Origin: Betaproteobacteria bacterium Ga0077532
Lineage (GTDB): Bacteria > Pseudomonadota > Gammaproteobacteria > Burkholderiales > Ga0077523
Assembly (NCBI GenBank): GCA_001464895.1
Contig: LNEE01000062.1
Span: forward strand, 376,333-440,332
Length of the DNA: 64,000 nucleotides
Direction: 5' to 3'
The notes under the pieces were generated by a model. The model was not told the DNA's origin. It did not search any database and saw only the letters and a program-made list of their open reading frames with translations. A program made the position numbers and the translations under genes. Below, in pieces: positions 53,951-62,554 of this stretch; positions within the stretch are counted from its first letter, which is position 1, and the number at the start of each line of letters is the position of its first letter.

Positions 53951-54838
53951 TCACCCCGCCTTCCCCTCCCGATAGCACTTCAGCAGCGCCGCGTCGTCCT
54001 CCGCGCCGAGGCCCATCGCGCTCGTCCGTGCGAACACGCCGAGCGCCGCGTCCGCCAGCGGTGTGGCGTAGTCCGCGGCATCGGCGGCCTGCGTCACGAT
54101 CCCGAGGTCCTTCTTCAGGATGTCGACCATCGCGCGCACGCCGAAGTCACCGGCCAGGGCGCGCGGCAGGCGGTCGCCCAGCATCCACGAATCGCCGGAG
54201 CTGGCGCGCATCACCTCCAGCAGGCGGACCGCATCGAGGCCGAGCTTCTCGCCGAGCGCGATCGCCTCGGACGCCGCCGCGAGATTCACGCCGGCCAGCA
54301 GGTTGTTCAGCATCTTCGTGCGCGCGCCGTCGCCCGTGCGCCGGCCCACATGGAAGAGTCGCGAGGCGAGTTGCCGCAGTACGGGTTCCGCCCGCGCGAA
54401 GATCGCATCCGGGCCCGCGGCCATCATCGACATCGAGCCGTCGCGGGCACGCGCGGGGCCGCCCGATACCGGGCCGTCGATGTGATGCAGCGATGCCGGT
54501 GCGAGGCGCGGGGCGATGGTCTCCGCGAAGTCCGGCGCGATGGTGCTGCTCACCACGACGATGCCGCCGGGGGCCATGCCTTGCGCGAGGCCGTCGTCGC
54601 CGAACAGCACCGTGTCGACCTGAGACGCATCGACGACGAGGACCACGACGAGGTCGGCCGCGCGACCCACGTCCGCCGGCGTTGCGCAAACCTTCGCGCC
54701 AGCGGCAGCCGCCTCGGCTTCGGCCTCCGAACGGACGTCGCGCACGGCCACGGGAAAGCGCAGATCGAGGGCGCGCATCGCCACGGCCATGCCCATCGCG
54801 CCGATGCCGATCACGCCGATGCGGGGAGGACTACCCAT
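53951..54838 (-). CDS. Beta-hydroxyacid dehydrogenase (3-hydroxyisobutyrate/tartronate-semialdehyde type)
   Basis: 295 residues with GIGAMGMAVA near the N-terminus, DGPVSGGPARARDGSMSMMA (substrate loop), NLLAGVNLAAASEAIALGEK with the catalytic Lys region and MVDILKKDLGIV at the C-terminus. It reduces or oxidises short beta-hydroxyacids with NAD(P). It converges with the TRAP-udh operon; a tartronate-semialdehyde reductase would fit sugar-acid breakdown, but 3-hydroxyisobutyrate dehydrogenase is equally possible. Confidence 0.9.
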   Translation of the reverse strand: MGSPPRIGVIGIGAMGMAVAMRALDLRFPVAVRDVRSEAEAEAAAAGAKVCATPADVGRAADLVVVLVVDASQVDTVLFGDDGLAQGMAPGGIVVVSSTIAPDFAETIAPRLAPASLHHIDGPVSGGPARARDGSMSMMAAGPDAIFARAEPVLRQLASRLFHVGRRTGDGARTKMLNNLLAGVNLAAASEAIALGEKLGLDAVRLLEVMRASSGDSWMLGDRLPRALAGDFGVRAMVDILKKDLGIVTQAADAADYATPLADAALGVFARTSAMGLGAEDDAALLKCYREGKAG

Positions 54839-54922
54839 GCGGAACCTTCCGGGAGAACGAAGAGGTGCCGGAGGTTAGCACCGCGCATCGCGATGCACGC
54901 GTGACCCGACGGAAGTGGCGCC

Positions 54923-55120
54923 TCAGGCGGAGACGGTGGACCGCTGCAGGATGCGGTGCCAGATCGCCTGTGTGTCGGTCTCGTCGACGCGCGCCTGCTG
55001 GCCGCTCGGCACCTTGAAGTCCGGATGCCGCATCGTCGGCCGCTGCGTGGGCGGGATGTCGGCGCACGCCGTGGCCACTCCTGCGAGGGCGACGGTGAGG
55101 ATCATCTGCTGTTCGACCAT
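54923..55120 (-). CDS. Small putative lipoprotein
   Basis: 65 residues (60 if started at the second ATG, 55105). The N-terminus MILTVALAGVATAC is a short hydrophobic leader ending in a lipobox-like ATAC, followed by ADIPPTQRPTMRHPDFKVPS and a helical tail. It is isolated between two minus-strand genes, 85 bp from the dehydrogenase start. GGGGAAC precedes the ATG. No homology is recognised. Confidence 0.55.
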   Translation of the reverse strand: MVEQQMILTVALAGVATACADIPPTQRPTMRHPDFKVPSGQQARVDETDTQAIWHRILQRSTVSA

Positions 55121-55257
55121 GGGGGTTCCCCTGGATGTCTGTCGAGGCGGTCGCCATAACGGATGCTGCGGATCGCGCGTGGCTTCCGTCGGTGACCGAA
55201 GCCCATCAGAACATCCGTTCGTGACAGGAATTCGAGGGTGGCGGCGCGGCGCCGGTG

Positions 55258-56331
55258 TCAGGCCGCGACGCTGCAGCGGATCACCGTGTCGACGAACGCG
55301 AGCTTCTCGACCACCGGATGGGGCAGTACGAAGGGGTAGCTGTCGCCGTGCCCGAGACTGCGATTCATGCTGTTCACGAACTGCGCGAGCGGCAGCCAAT
55401 GCGTTTCGAGGCGGGTCGCGAAATCACCGCCCGTCTCGGCGAAGACGGTGCGGTTTGCCGGGGCGGTGCCACCTGCATCGATGCCCAAGGCAGCTCCCCA
55501 GTGCGCCGCCGTTTCCATCGCATCGACGATGTGCAGGTAGTGCGCCCAGGTCTCGGCCCAGTCCTCCCACGGATGGCAGGAGGCGTACGCCGACACATGG
55601 CGCTGAGCCCAGTCCGCCGGCGCGCCTCGCCGATAGTGCACCGAGAGCGCGTCGTCGTAGGGGATCCGCTCGTCGCCGAAGAGGGCGCGGAACGGCTCCA
55701 GCCAGCGCGTCGGGCCCACCAGGCGCGGCCAGAAGAAATGCCCGGCCTCGTGCCGGAAGTGGCCGAGCAGCGTGCGATACGGCTCGCCCATGTGCGTGCG
55801 CTGGTGCTCGCGCGTGACGTCGTCGGCTTCCGAGATGTTCATGGTCACGAGGCCGGACGCGTGACCGGTGATGACCCGGCCCAACGTCGCGCCGCCGGCC
55901 ACGAAGTGGAACGCGAGGCCGCTCTCCGGGTCTTCGCGGCGCGACGGCACCGTCAGCCCCAGGGAACGCAGCGACACGAGCAGCCTCCGCTTCGCGACTT
56001 CCAGCCGGTACCAGTAGGTGCGGTTGCGCGGGTCTGCGAGCGCGGGGATGACTTCGGTGTACCGGCACGATTCGCACAGCGATTCACCGTCGGTGGCTGG
56101 CACCATCCAGTTGCAGACGGCCTCCCGCAGGTAGTTCGTGCACGGGTGCCACGCCGTGTCGGCAGCGCCCTGCGTGTCGCCCAGTCGATGCCAGTGGCCG
56201 ATGGCATCCACCGAGAAGGCGACGAGCCGCTGTTCGGCAGGCACGAAGCCGAGCGGGCTCCCGCACGCGCCGCAACGCACGTTCTCGAAGAAGACGACGC
56301 TGCCGCAGCAGGTACAGCGGTGCGTGATCAT
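55258..56331 (-). CDS. Putative zinc-binding metallopeptidase (DUF2248 type)
   Basis: 357 residues: an N-terminal zinc-ribbon CTCCGSVVFFENVRCGACG, a second Cys pair in CESCRY, and a peptidase-like core with HEAGH in LLGHFRHEAGHFFWPRL, followed by a downstream acidic segment WEDWAETWAHYLHI. This is the COG4307/PF10005 family of predicted zinc peptidases. The start at 56331 begins the zinc ribbon; the longer upstream frame is not conserved. It is divergent from the DUF2237 gene. Confidence 0.9.
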   Translation of the reverse strand: MITHRCTCCGSVVFFENVRCGACGSPLGFVPAEQRLVAFSVDAIGHWHRLGDTQGAADTAWHPCTNYLREAVCNWMVPATDGESLCESCRYTEVIPALADPRNRTYWYRLEVAKRRLLVSLRSLGLTVPSRREDPESGLAFHFVAGGATLGRVITGHASGLVTMNISEADDVTREHQRTHMGEPYRTLLGHFRHEAGHFFWPRLVGPTRWLEPFRALFGDERIPYDDALSVHYRRGAPADWAQRHVSAYASCHPWEDWAETWAHYLHIVDAMETAAHWGAALGIDAGGTAPANRTVFAETGGDFATRLETHWLPLAQFVNSMNRSLGHGDSYPFVLPHPVVEKLAFVDTVIRCSVAA

Positions 56332-56429
56332 GGGCAGGGCGAGGATTGCATGGTCGCCACCATGACGCGGTCGGCGCCGGATCACAAGCGCTGCGAAGTC
56401 TCCGCGACGAGCCGCAGGAGACCGCGCGC

Positions 56430-56435
56430 TATGAT
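56430..56435 (+). promoter_or_regulatory. -10 box (TATGAT) upstream of DUF2237 gene
   Basis: TATGAT about 39 bp before the ATG at 56474, in the 142-bp divergent gap. Confidence 0.4.
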
Positions 56436-56473
56436 CGACGCATCGCTTCCACCCCATCGATGGTGCCCCACCC

Positions 56474-56866
56474 ATGTCCAGCCCCCCGCCCGCCGCCGTC
56501 GCCAACGTCCTCGGGACGCCGCTGCAGGACTGCAGCCACGACCCGCTCACCGGCTACTTCCGCGACGGCTGCTGCCGTGCCAGCGCGAAGGATCTCGGCA
56601 CCCACGTCGTCTGCGCCCGCGTCACCGCCGAATTCCTGGAGTTCAGCCGCGCGCAGGGCAACGATCTCGTCACCCCGCATCCCGAATGGCAGTTCCCCGG
56701 CCTGAAGCCCGGCGACCAGTGGTGTCTCTGCGTCCTGCGATGGAAGGAAGCGGCGGAGGCCGGCGTCGCGCCGCCCGTGGTGCTCGAGGCCACGCACATC
56801 CGCGCCCTCGAGTTCGTCAGCCTCGCCGATCTGAAGTACCACGCGTTCCGGGTGCGGGAGGCGTAG
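56474..56866 (+). CDS. DUF2237-family protein
   Basis: 130 residues matching DUF2237: NVLGTPLQDCSHDPLTGYFR, DGCC, GTHVVCARVTAEFLEFSRAQ, GNDLVTPHPEWQFPGLKPGD and WCLCVLRW. Conserved Cys residues suggest metal binding, but the function is unknown. It is very widespread and usually a single gene. Confidence 0.92.
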   Translation: MSSPPPAAVANVLGTPLQDCSHDPLTGYFRDGCCRASAKDLGTHVVCARVTAEFLEFSRAQGNDLVTPHPEWQFPGLKPGDQWCLCVLRWKEAAEAGVAPPVVLEATHIRALEFVSLADLKYHAFRVREA

Positions 56867-56936
56867 CCGCCGCGCGGGACATCTCTGCGGTCGGCCCTCT
56901 CGTCATGCGATCGTTCGACAGGACATCGTGCCTGCA

Positions 56937-57797
56937 ATGAAGGCGCTGATGATCGCGATCGTGCTGCTCGGGGCTGGCGTCGCCCTGCTTGCGGTGGCAG
57001 GCCGGTCACGCTGGGACGTCGGCACCCGCGAACTCATGGCCCGGTTGGAGGCAGCCCGTGAGGCGCCCTACGCCGGCGGTGCCGATCCGCACCCGGCGGA
57101 TCCCGTGCCCCTGCCGGTACAGCGCTTCTTCATGGCCGTCCTGCCCGAGCGGGCACGGATCGTCACCGCCGCGACTGTCACCCACTCCGGCACGTTCAAC
57201 CTGAGCGAGACCGGCGAGCAATGGCGTTCCTTCACGTCCACACAGCGCGTCACGACGCGCCGGCCTGGATTCGTGTGGGACGGACGCGTGGCGATGCTGC
57301 CCGGATTCCCGTGGCTGTCCGTGCATGTGCACGACGCGTACGTGGCAGGCGAGGGCCGCCTGCATCCAGCGCTGCTCGGGCTCGTCACGTTGGCCGACCT
57401 GCGCGGTGACGGCGACATCGCCCGCGGCGAACTCCTGCGCTATCTCGCCGAGTCCGCGTGGTATCCAACGGCGCTGCTGCCGGGACACGGCGTCGAATGG
57501 ACGGCGATGGACGATCGGTCGGCTCGCGCGACGCTGGTGGATGGCGCGATCTCCGTGTCGATGCTGTTCCGGTTCGGCGCGGACGGCCTGATCGAGTCCG
57601 TCCGCGCCGAGAACCGCGGGCGGACGGTGGGCGGGAAGCTGGTGCCGACGCCGTGGGAGGGGCGATGGTTCGACTATCGCCTGCACGAAGGCGTGCTGGT
57701 GCCGTTCTCGGGCGAGGTGGCGTGGCTGCTGCCCGAAGGGCGGCAGCCATACTGGCGCGGCACCATCGAGTCACTCGCGTACGAGTACGCGCCGTAG
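56937..57797 (+). CDS. DUF6544-family protein
   Basis: 286 residues with an N-terminal membrane anchor (ALMIAIVLLGAGVALLAVAG) and then family-typical segments: VQRFFMAVLPERARI, RRPGFVWDGRVAMLPGFPWL, LSVHVHDAYVAGEGRLH, GDIARGELLRYLAESAWYPT and YWRGTIESLAYEYAP. The family is of unknown function. The start is ATG 56937; GTG 56928 is an alternative. It is convergent with the disrupted cupin. Confidence 0.85.
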   Translation: MKALMIAIVLLGAGVALLAVAGRSRWDVGTRELMARLEAAREAPYAGGADPHPADPVPLPVQRFFMAVLPERARIVTAATVTHSGTFNLSETGEQWRSFTSTQRVTTRRPGFVWDGRVAMLPGFPWLSVHVHDAYVAGEGRLHPALLGLVTLADLRGDGDIARGELLRYLAESAWYPTALLPGHGVEWTAMDDRSARATLVDGAISVSMLFRFGADGLIESVRAENRGRTVGGKLVPTPWEGRWFDYRLHEGVLVPFSGEVAWLLPEGRQPYWRGTIESLAYEYAP

Positions 57798-57821
57798 TCC
57801 TCGCGGCGGAACTCGTTCCGC

Positions 57822-57872
57822 TCAGGCCGGCGGGCCGGCGTCCGCGATGACGAACACCTTCTTCATGGGCAA
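57822..57872 (-). pseudogene. Displaced 3' end of the disrupted cupin gene
   Basis: In this frame the minus strand reads PMKKVFVIADAGPPA and a stop, a natural end for a cupin whose main part lies at 58087-58476. It is cut off by the inserted element. Removing 259 nt (57874-58132) restores one frame reading REPLPMKKVF. Confidence 0.7.
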
Positions 57873-58139
57873 GGGAGCCTCTGCATAGCCTGCGCGGATC
57901 GCGTTGCTGTCGGAATCGATCGGTGGCAAGGCGCGAGGTGCAGTCGATATCGGGAATATCGACAAGCCGAGTAACGCGGCCAGCGATCGATTCCGGCGCA
58001 ACCCTCCGGGACGGGGCCTTCCGGGCCGCTGACATTGTCGGCACAGTCCTTGTGTGCTCCAGCACACGGCGGCCTGGTCCTTCGCGTCATCCGCCCGGAA
58101 GACCTCCGTCGCGACCGCGCAGGCTATGCAGAGGCTCCC
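57873..58139. mobile_element. MITE-like element with 25-bp terminal inverted repeats
   Basis: Positions 57873-57897 and 58115-58139 are perfect 25-bp inverted copies, beginning GGGAGCCTCTGCATAGCC. The 217 bp between them contain no gene but two internal palindromes: GTCGATAT/ATATCGAC (57943-57963) and GTGTGCT/AGCACAC (58052-58067). No target duplication is obvious. The element splits a cupin gene, so it moved or was inserted after that gene was intact. Confidence 0.75.
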
Positions 58140-58476
58140 GTCGGATGTCCCACATCGTGGGCGTGCCCTTGCTCCACGAGCAGATGTCGCCGGGGCCGTA
58201 GACATGCTTCGTGCCGTCGGTGAGATCCTCGATCTCCACCTCGCCCTCCAGCACCACGAACGTCTCGTCACCGTCGTCGGACGAGAAGAAGGTCTTGCCC
58301 AGGACACTGCAGCGCCAAAGCCCCACGCTGTAGGTGTTGCCGGCCGACCCCAGCTCGCGCATCACGACTATCTCGCCGAACTCCACCGTCTCGCCGTCCT
58401 TCTCGTAGCGCAGCGGCACCCAGTCGTCCATCAGGATGTTGCCGGTGAAGAAACGTTGCGCGGCTTCCATGTTCAT
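58087..58476 (-). pseudogene. Cupin-domain protein with C-terminus replaced by insertion
   Basis: 129 residues as it stands. The cupin core is intact (DGDETFVVLEGEVEIEDL, GPGDICSWSKGTPTMWDIRR), but the last 14 or so residues (LHSLRGRDGGLPGG) are encoded by the inserted element instead of the native ending. The start at ATG 58476 has GGGGAGAG upstream. It may still fold and work, since cupin barrels usually tolerate C-terminal changes, so it is marked as disrupted rather than dead. Confidence 0.75.
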
Positions 58477-58664
58477 CGTGTGCTCTCCCCGAAGCGTGTG
58501 CGATGGCCCGCGCGGATTGCGGAGCCGCACCGGCTTCCGCAAGGTCCACACCACGCGGGATCACGACGCGGCGCCGAGCGGGGCGCCATCGAACGTCGCG
58601 GCGGCATGCACGATCGGGGTGCCGCGTGGCCGGCGGCGCCCGCCGCGGGTGCGCGCCGTCAGGA

Positions 58665-59357
58665 CTACGTCGTAACCGGCAGAGCCGGGTACTGCGCCAC
58701 GAGGTGCCCCGTCTTCACGTAGATCAACGCGCCTTCGGTGCCGGTGAACGGGGCGTGGCGGCTGCCCGGCGGATTCCGCAGCCAGGTGCCTGCGGGATAC
58801 TCGCCGGCCTCGTCGCGGAACACGCCTTCGAGCACGAGGATCTCCTCGCCGCCCGGATGCATGTGGAGGTCGAAGATCGTGTCGGGTGCCCAGCGCACCA
58901 GCGCCGTCCCGATGCCCCCGTGCTCGTGCAGCGGCATGACGGACAGGCCGGGCACCAGCCCGCGGCGCCATACGGCCGAGCGCGTATCGATGACGACCGG
59001 CGCGTCGTCGCCCTCGGCGAACTGCCACAGCTTCACGAAGATCGTGCAGCCGTCGCGTGAGAAAGGCGTGTGGGCGGTGCCGATCGGATTGCGGACGTAA
59101 GTGCCGGCGGGATAGTCGCCATGCTCGTCGGAGAAGACGCCTTCCAGGACCAGATACTCCTCGCCACCGCCGTGCACATGGCGCGAGAACGACGTGCCCG
59201 CGGAGTAGCGCACGATGCTCGTGGCGCGTGCGACCTCGTCGCCGATGCGGTCGAGCGGATGGCGCAGCACGCCGGGCATCGGCGAGGGCAGCCAATGGTC
59301 GTCGGCCGGTGCGGCGACGACTTCGCGGCGGTTGAAGTCGGCGCGGATGAGGGGCAT
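58665..59357 (-). CDS. Tandem ChrR-like cupin protein
   Basis: 230 residues with two repeated cupin domains: SFSRHVHGGGEEYLVLEGVF followed by GTYVRNPIGTAHTPF, and DLHMHPGGEEILVLEGVF followed by GTWLRNPPGSRHAPF. These are the ChrR/anti-sigma-like cupins with His/Glu metal sites in both halves. There is no N-terminal anti-sigma helix domain. A duplication event is evident. Confidence 0.88.
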   Translation of the reverse strand: MPLIRADFNRREVVAAPADDHWLPSPMPGVLRHPLDRIGDEVARATSIVRYSAGTSFSRHVHGGGEEYLVLEGVFSDEHGDYPAGTYVRNPIGTAHTPFSRDGCTIFVKLWQFAEGDDAPVVIDTRSAVWRRGLVPGLSVMPLHEHGGIGTALVRWAPDTIFDLHMHPGGEEILVLEGVFRDEAGEYPAGTWLRNPPGSRHAPFTGTEGALIYVKTGHLVAQYPALPVTT

Positions 59358-59418
59358 GACGGGGCTCCTGTGTGGGTGCTGGGAGCGTACGCCATCGGCG
59401 CCCTATCGCGGGAGGAAC

Positions 59419-59461
59419 CCCGCATCCCCGCGACCGTGACCGGCCGCGGGGGTGATGCGGG
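59419..59461 (-). terminator. Compound hairpin after the CHRD gene
   Basis: CCCGCATC...GATGCGGG (8 bp) encloses CCCGCG...CGCGGG (6 bp) with a 12-nt loop, just past the stop of the CHRD gene. The stem is strong; there is no T-run. Confidence 0.55.
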
Positions 59462-59462
59462 A

Positions 59463-60071
59463 TCAGGCGGAGGATCGGACGGTTGCTTTCCGCCGCGCCG
59501 CGAAGCCCACGAGCCCCAGCCCGCCGAGCAGCAGCGCGTAGGTCTCGGGCTCCGGAACCGGGGCCAGGAAGCCGCGGATCTCGCCGCTGCCCACGAACTC
59601 CGTGTGGATGTTCAGGTAGGCCTTGCCTTCCGCGATGCCCGTGATGAGCGCGCTGAATGCCGTCAGCGGATTGTTGCCGTTCGCGGTTAGGAAGCCGCTG
59701 CCGTAGCTGGAGGCCGCGCCCATGTCGAAGGTCTGGTCGTAGGAACCGAACTTCACGCCGACGGGGAACTCGGGGAAGGTCGGGAGCGGCGAGGCGACAC
59801 CGGAGCCACCCGTCCCGGCGGCCGCCGTGCAGCAATGGATGTGCGCGACGGTCACATTGCCCACGAGGTCCGAGAACGTGACCTGCACGCGCATCGTGTT
59901 GAGGTGGTCATCGATGGTGACGAGTGCGGTCCCGGTGCCCGGGGTGTCGACGGGGTTCGGGAACTCGATGTCACCGCGCAGGGTGGTCTCGTAGACGGCG
60001 ATGTGGGCGGCCGCAGGGAAGGCGGCGGACAAGGCGATCGCCATCGCGGCGAGGGGAAGTCGTAGGGACAT
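59463..60071 (-). CDS. CHRD-domain PEP-CTERM protein
   Basis: 202 residues: a signal peptide (to about FPAAA), a CHRD-like domain (TALVTIDDHLNTMRVQVTFS, then VTVAHIHCC and GKAYLNIHTEFVGSGEIRGF) and the PEP-CTERM end VPEPETYALLLGGLGLVGFA + ARRK. It is exported and released by exosortase. AAGGAG is eight bases upstream of the ATG. The second PEP-CTERM protein in the window. Confidence 0.92.
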   Translation of the reverse strand: MSLRLPLAAMAIALSAAFPAAAHIAVYETTLRGDIEFPNPVDTPGTGTALVTIDDHLNTMRVQVTFSDLVGNVTVAHIHCCTAAAGTGGSGVASPLPTFPEFPVGVKFGSYDQTFDMGAASSYGSGFLTANGNNPLTAFSALITGIAEGKAYLNIHTEFVGSGEIRGFLAPVPEPETYALLLGGLGLVGFAARRKATVRSSA

Positions 60072-60257
60072 GGGGTGGCTCCTTGGTATGGGTGTAGGTC
60101 GTTCGGGGAGATGCACCGCCGACCGTGTAGAGGCCGGCTTCTGCATCCGCGCGTCTATACCGGGAGCGATGATGCCGGTTCAAGGGCCGATCGAATTCGT
60201 ATTCCCATGGCATCCGGCGTGGTCCGATCGGACCGCGCTTCCCGGACGCGCCGAACC

Positions 60258-62351
60258 TCACCCCGCCTTCGCGACCTGCACCAGACAGTCGTAGAAGGTT
60301 GCCCCGCGCCCCATGTCTGTGAGCGCCTGCGAAGTCACCTCGTTGGCATTGCGGCCGCCGGGCGAGAGCTTCTTCCACCAGATCGACTGCGCCACGACTA
60401 CGCCCGGCCGCGCGTTCGCGGTGACGCGTGCCTTGATCGTCAATGCGCCGCGATCGTTGAACACCTTCACCATGTCGCCCGCCGCGATGCCGCGCGCGGC
60501 GGCGTCGTCGGGATGGATGTCGAGCTTCGGCTCGCGGTCGAGCGCCAGCGCGAACGGCAGGTTCGCGAACGTGGAGTTGAGGAAATGCCGCGCGGGCGGA
60601 GAGATCATCGCGAGCGGGTAGTTCCCGGCGAGCGCGGGGTTCGACACCGGGTTCTCGATGGGCGGCGTGTACGTGGGCAGCGGATCGAAGCCGAGCGCCT
60701 TCGCCGTCTCGCTGTAGAACTCGCATTTGCCCGACGGCGTGGGGAAGCCACCGTTCGCGAACGGTGCCCAGTTCTCCGGCACGCTCAGGCGCTGCCATCC
60801 CTTCTGCTTCAGGGAGTCCCAGTCGATGCCGGCCATGTTCGGATGCGACTTGCCGAGCGCCTGCCGTGCGACGGTCTCGTCGCTGTCATCGAAGCAGGCT
60901 TCCTCGAAGCCCATGCGCTTCGCGAGCAGCCGGAAGACCTCGGCGTTCGCCTTCGACTCGCCCACCGGCGCGATCGCGGGCGAGTTCGCGAGCACGTAGA
61001 GATGGCCGTAGCTCTTGTGGACGTCGAACTGTTCCAGTTGCGTCGTCGCGGGCAGCACGATGTCGGCGTAGTCGCACGAGTCGGTGAGGAAGACGTCGTG
61101 CACGACGGTGAAGAGATCGTCGCGGGCGAAGCCCTGCGCGACCTTGGCGGAATCCGGCGCGACCGCCACCGGGTTCGAGTTGTAGACGTACACCGCGCGG
61201 ATGGGCGGGTCGGCCTCCAGCAGCGCATCGCCCACCGCGCACATGTTCACCTTGCGCGGGTTGCCGCGGATGAGGTCGGGCCGCTCCAGCGCATCGTGGT
61301 CGAGCCCGTAGAAGCCCGACGTCCCGAGCAGGATGCCGCCGGAGCGGTCGCGCCACGCGCCCACCAGCGCCGGCAGGCAGGTGACCGTCCGCACGGCCAT
61401 CCCGCCGCCGTGGTGCCGCTGCATGCCGTAGTTGATGCGGATCGCCGCGGGCTTCGTCGTCGCGTACTCGCGGGCGAAGGCGGTGATCACTTCGGCGTCG
61501 ACACCGCAGATCGCCGCCGCGCGCTCGGGTGGCCATTCCGCGACGCGGCCTTGCAGCGCCTCGAACCCCAGCGTGTGCTGCGCGACGTAGTCGGCGTCGT
61601 GCAGCTTCTCGCCGATGATCACGTGCATCACGGCGAGCGCGAACGCGGCGTCGGTGCCCGGCATCACGGGGATCCACTGATGGCACTTCTCGGCCGTCTG
61701 GTTGCGCCACGGGTCGATGCAGATGAGCTTCGCGCCGCGCCGCTTGGCCTCCTGGCAGCGCGACCAGAAGTGCAGGTTCGACACCACCGGGTTCGCACCC
61801 CAGATCACGATGAGCTTGGCGTCCTCCACCTGCTCGGGGTCCATGCCGACGGAGCCGCCGAGCGTGAGCGCGATGCCCGCGCTGCCGGCCGACGAGCAGA
61901 TCGTGCGTTCCAGCAGCGACGCGCCGAGGCGATGGAAGAACCGGCGGTCCATCGACGCGTAGCTGATCATGCCCATCGTGCCCGCGTAGCTGTACGGGAG
62001 GATGCCCTGCGGGTCCTCCGCCGCGATCGCCCCGAATTTTGCGGCGATGGTGTCGAGCGCGTCGTCCCAAGAGATGCGCTCCCACGTCCCCTGGCCCGGC
62101 CCCTTCGGCCCCACGCGCCGCAGCGGGGTCAGCACGCGGTCGGGCGAGTAGGTGCGGTCGAGGTACTTCGCCACCTTCGTGCAGAGCGTGTTGTCAGTGA
62201 ACGGCATGTCGCCGCCGTGCACGGCGACCGCGACGCCGTCCTCGACGTCGATCTCCATCGCACAGGTGTCGGGGCAGTCGTGCGGGCAGACGGCCTTCAC
62301 GGTCTTGCGAACGCCGGGTTGGGAGAGCGGGCGGAGATCATCGGTACCCAT
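60258..62351 (-). CDS. Molybdopterin-dependent oxidoreductase
   Basis: 697 residues, DMSO-reductase superfamily, soluble and without a Tat leader. The N-terminal 4Fe-4S motif is CPHDCPDTC followed by a distal Cys (DNTLCTKVAKYLDRTY); the Mo region is near TICSSAGSAG and GANPVVSN, and the C-terminus has the molydopterin-dinucleotide-binding fold (KVFNDRGALTIKARVTANAR). It resembles the COG0243 group near formate-dehydrogenase-like and other single-subunit enzymes. No electron-transfer subunit or chaperone is adjacent, so the redox partner is unknown. ATG 62351. Confidence 0.9.
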   Translation of the reverse strand: MGTDDLRPLSQPGVRKTVKAVCPHDCPDTCAMEIDVEDGVAVAVHGGDMPFTDNTLCTKVAKYLDRTYSPDRVLTPLRRVGPKGPGQGTWERISWDDALDTIAAKFGAIAAEDPQGILPYSYAGTMGMISYASMDRRFFHRLGASLLERTICSSAGSAGIALTLGGSVGMDPEQVEDAKLIVIWGANPVVSNLHFWSRCQEAKRRGAKLICIDPWRNQTAEKCHQWIPVMPGTDAAFALAVMHVIIGEKLHDADYVAQHTLGFEALQGRVAEWPPERAAAICGVDAEVITAFAREYATTKPAAIRINYGMQRHHGGGMAVRTVTCLPALVGAWRDRSGGILLGTSGFYGLDHDALERPDLIRGNPRKVNMCAVGDALLEADPPIRAVYVYNSNPVAVAPDSAKVAQGFARDDLFTVVHDVFLTDSCDYADIVLPATTQLEQFDVHKSYGHLYVLANSPAIAPVGESKANAEVFRLLAKRMGFEEACFDDSDETVARQALGKSHPNMAGIDWDSLKQKGWQRLSVPENWAPFANGGFPTPSGKCEFYSETAKALGFDPLPTYTPPIENPVSNPALAGNYPLAMISPPARHFLNSTFANLPFALALDREPKLDIHPDDAAARGIAAGDMVKVFNDRGALTIKARVTANARPGVVVAQSIWWKKLSPGGRNANEVTSQALTDMGRGATFYDCLVQVAKAG

Positions 62352-62522
62352 GGCGGGCTCCTGGTCGGGCGGCAACGGAAGCCCCGAGTATCGGCGCACG
62401 GGCGGGCACTGTCGACGGCGGCACTGGCGCGGTGCTGCGCGTTCCGTTCCCACCGCGCGGGGCCCGTGGGGCAGGCCGCGCCCTGCGTTCCCCTCCCGCG
62501 TGTTTCGTTCCGGTGACGGGGC

Positions 62523-62528
62523 TATAGT
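62523..62528 (+). promoter_or_regulatory. -10 box (TATAGT) upstream of bicupin gene
   Basis: TATAGT about 27 bp before the start of the gene at 62555, with AGGAG between. The -35 is unclear. Confidence 0.45.
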
Positions 62529-62554
62529 CCGTCCACCCCGATCAGGAGCACGCG

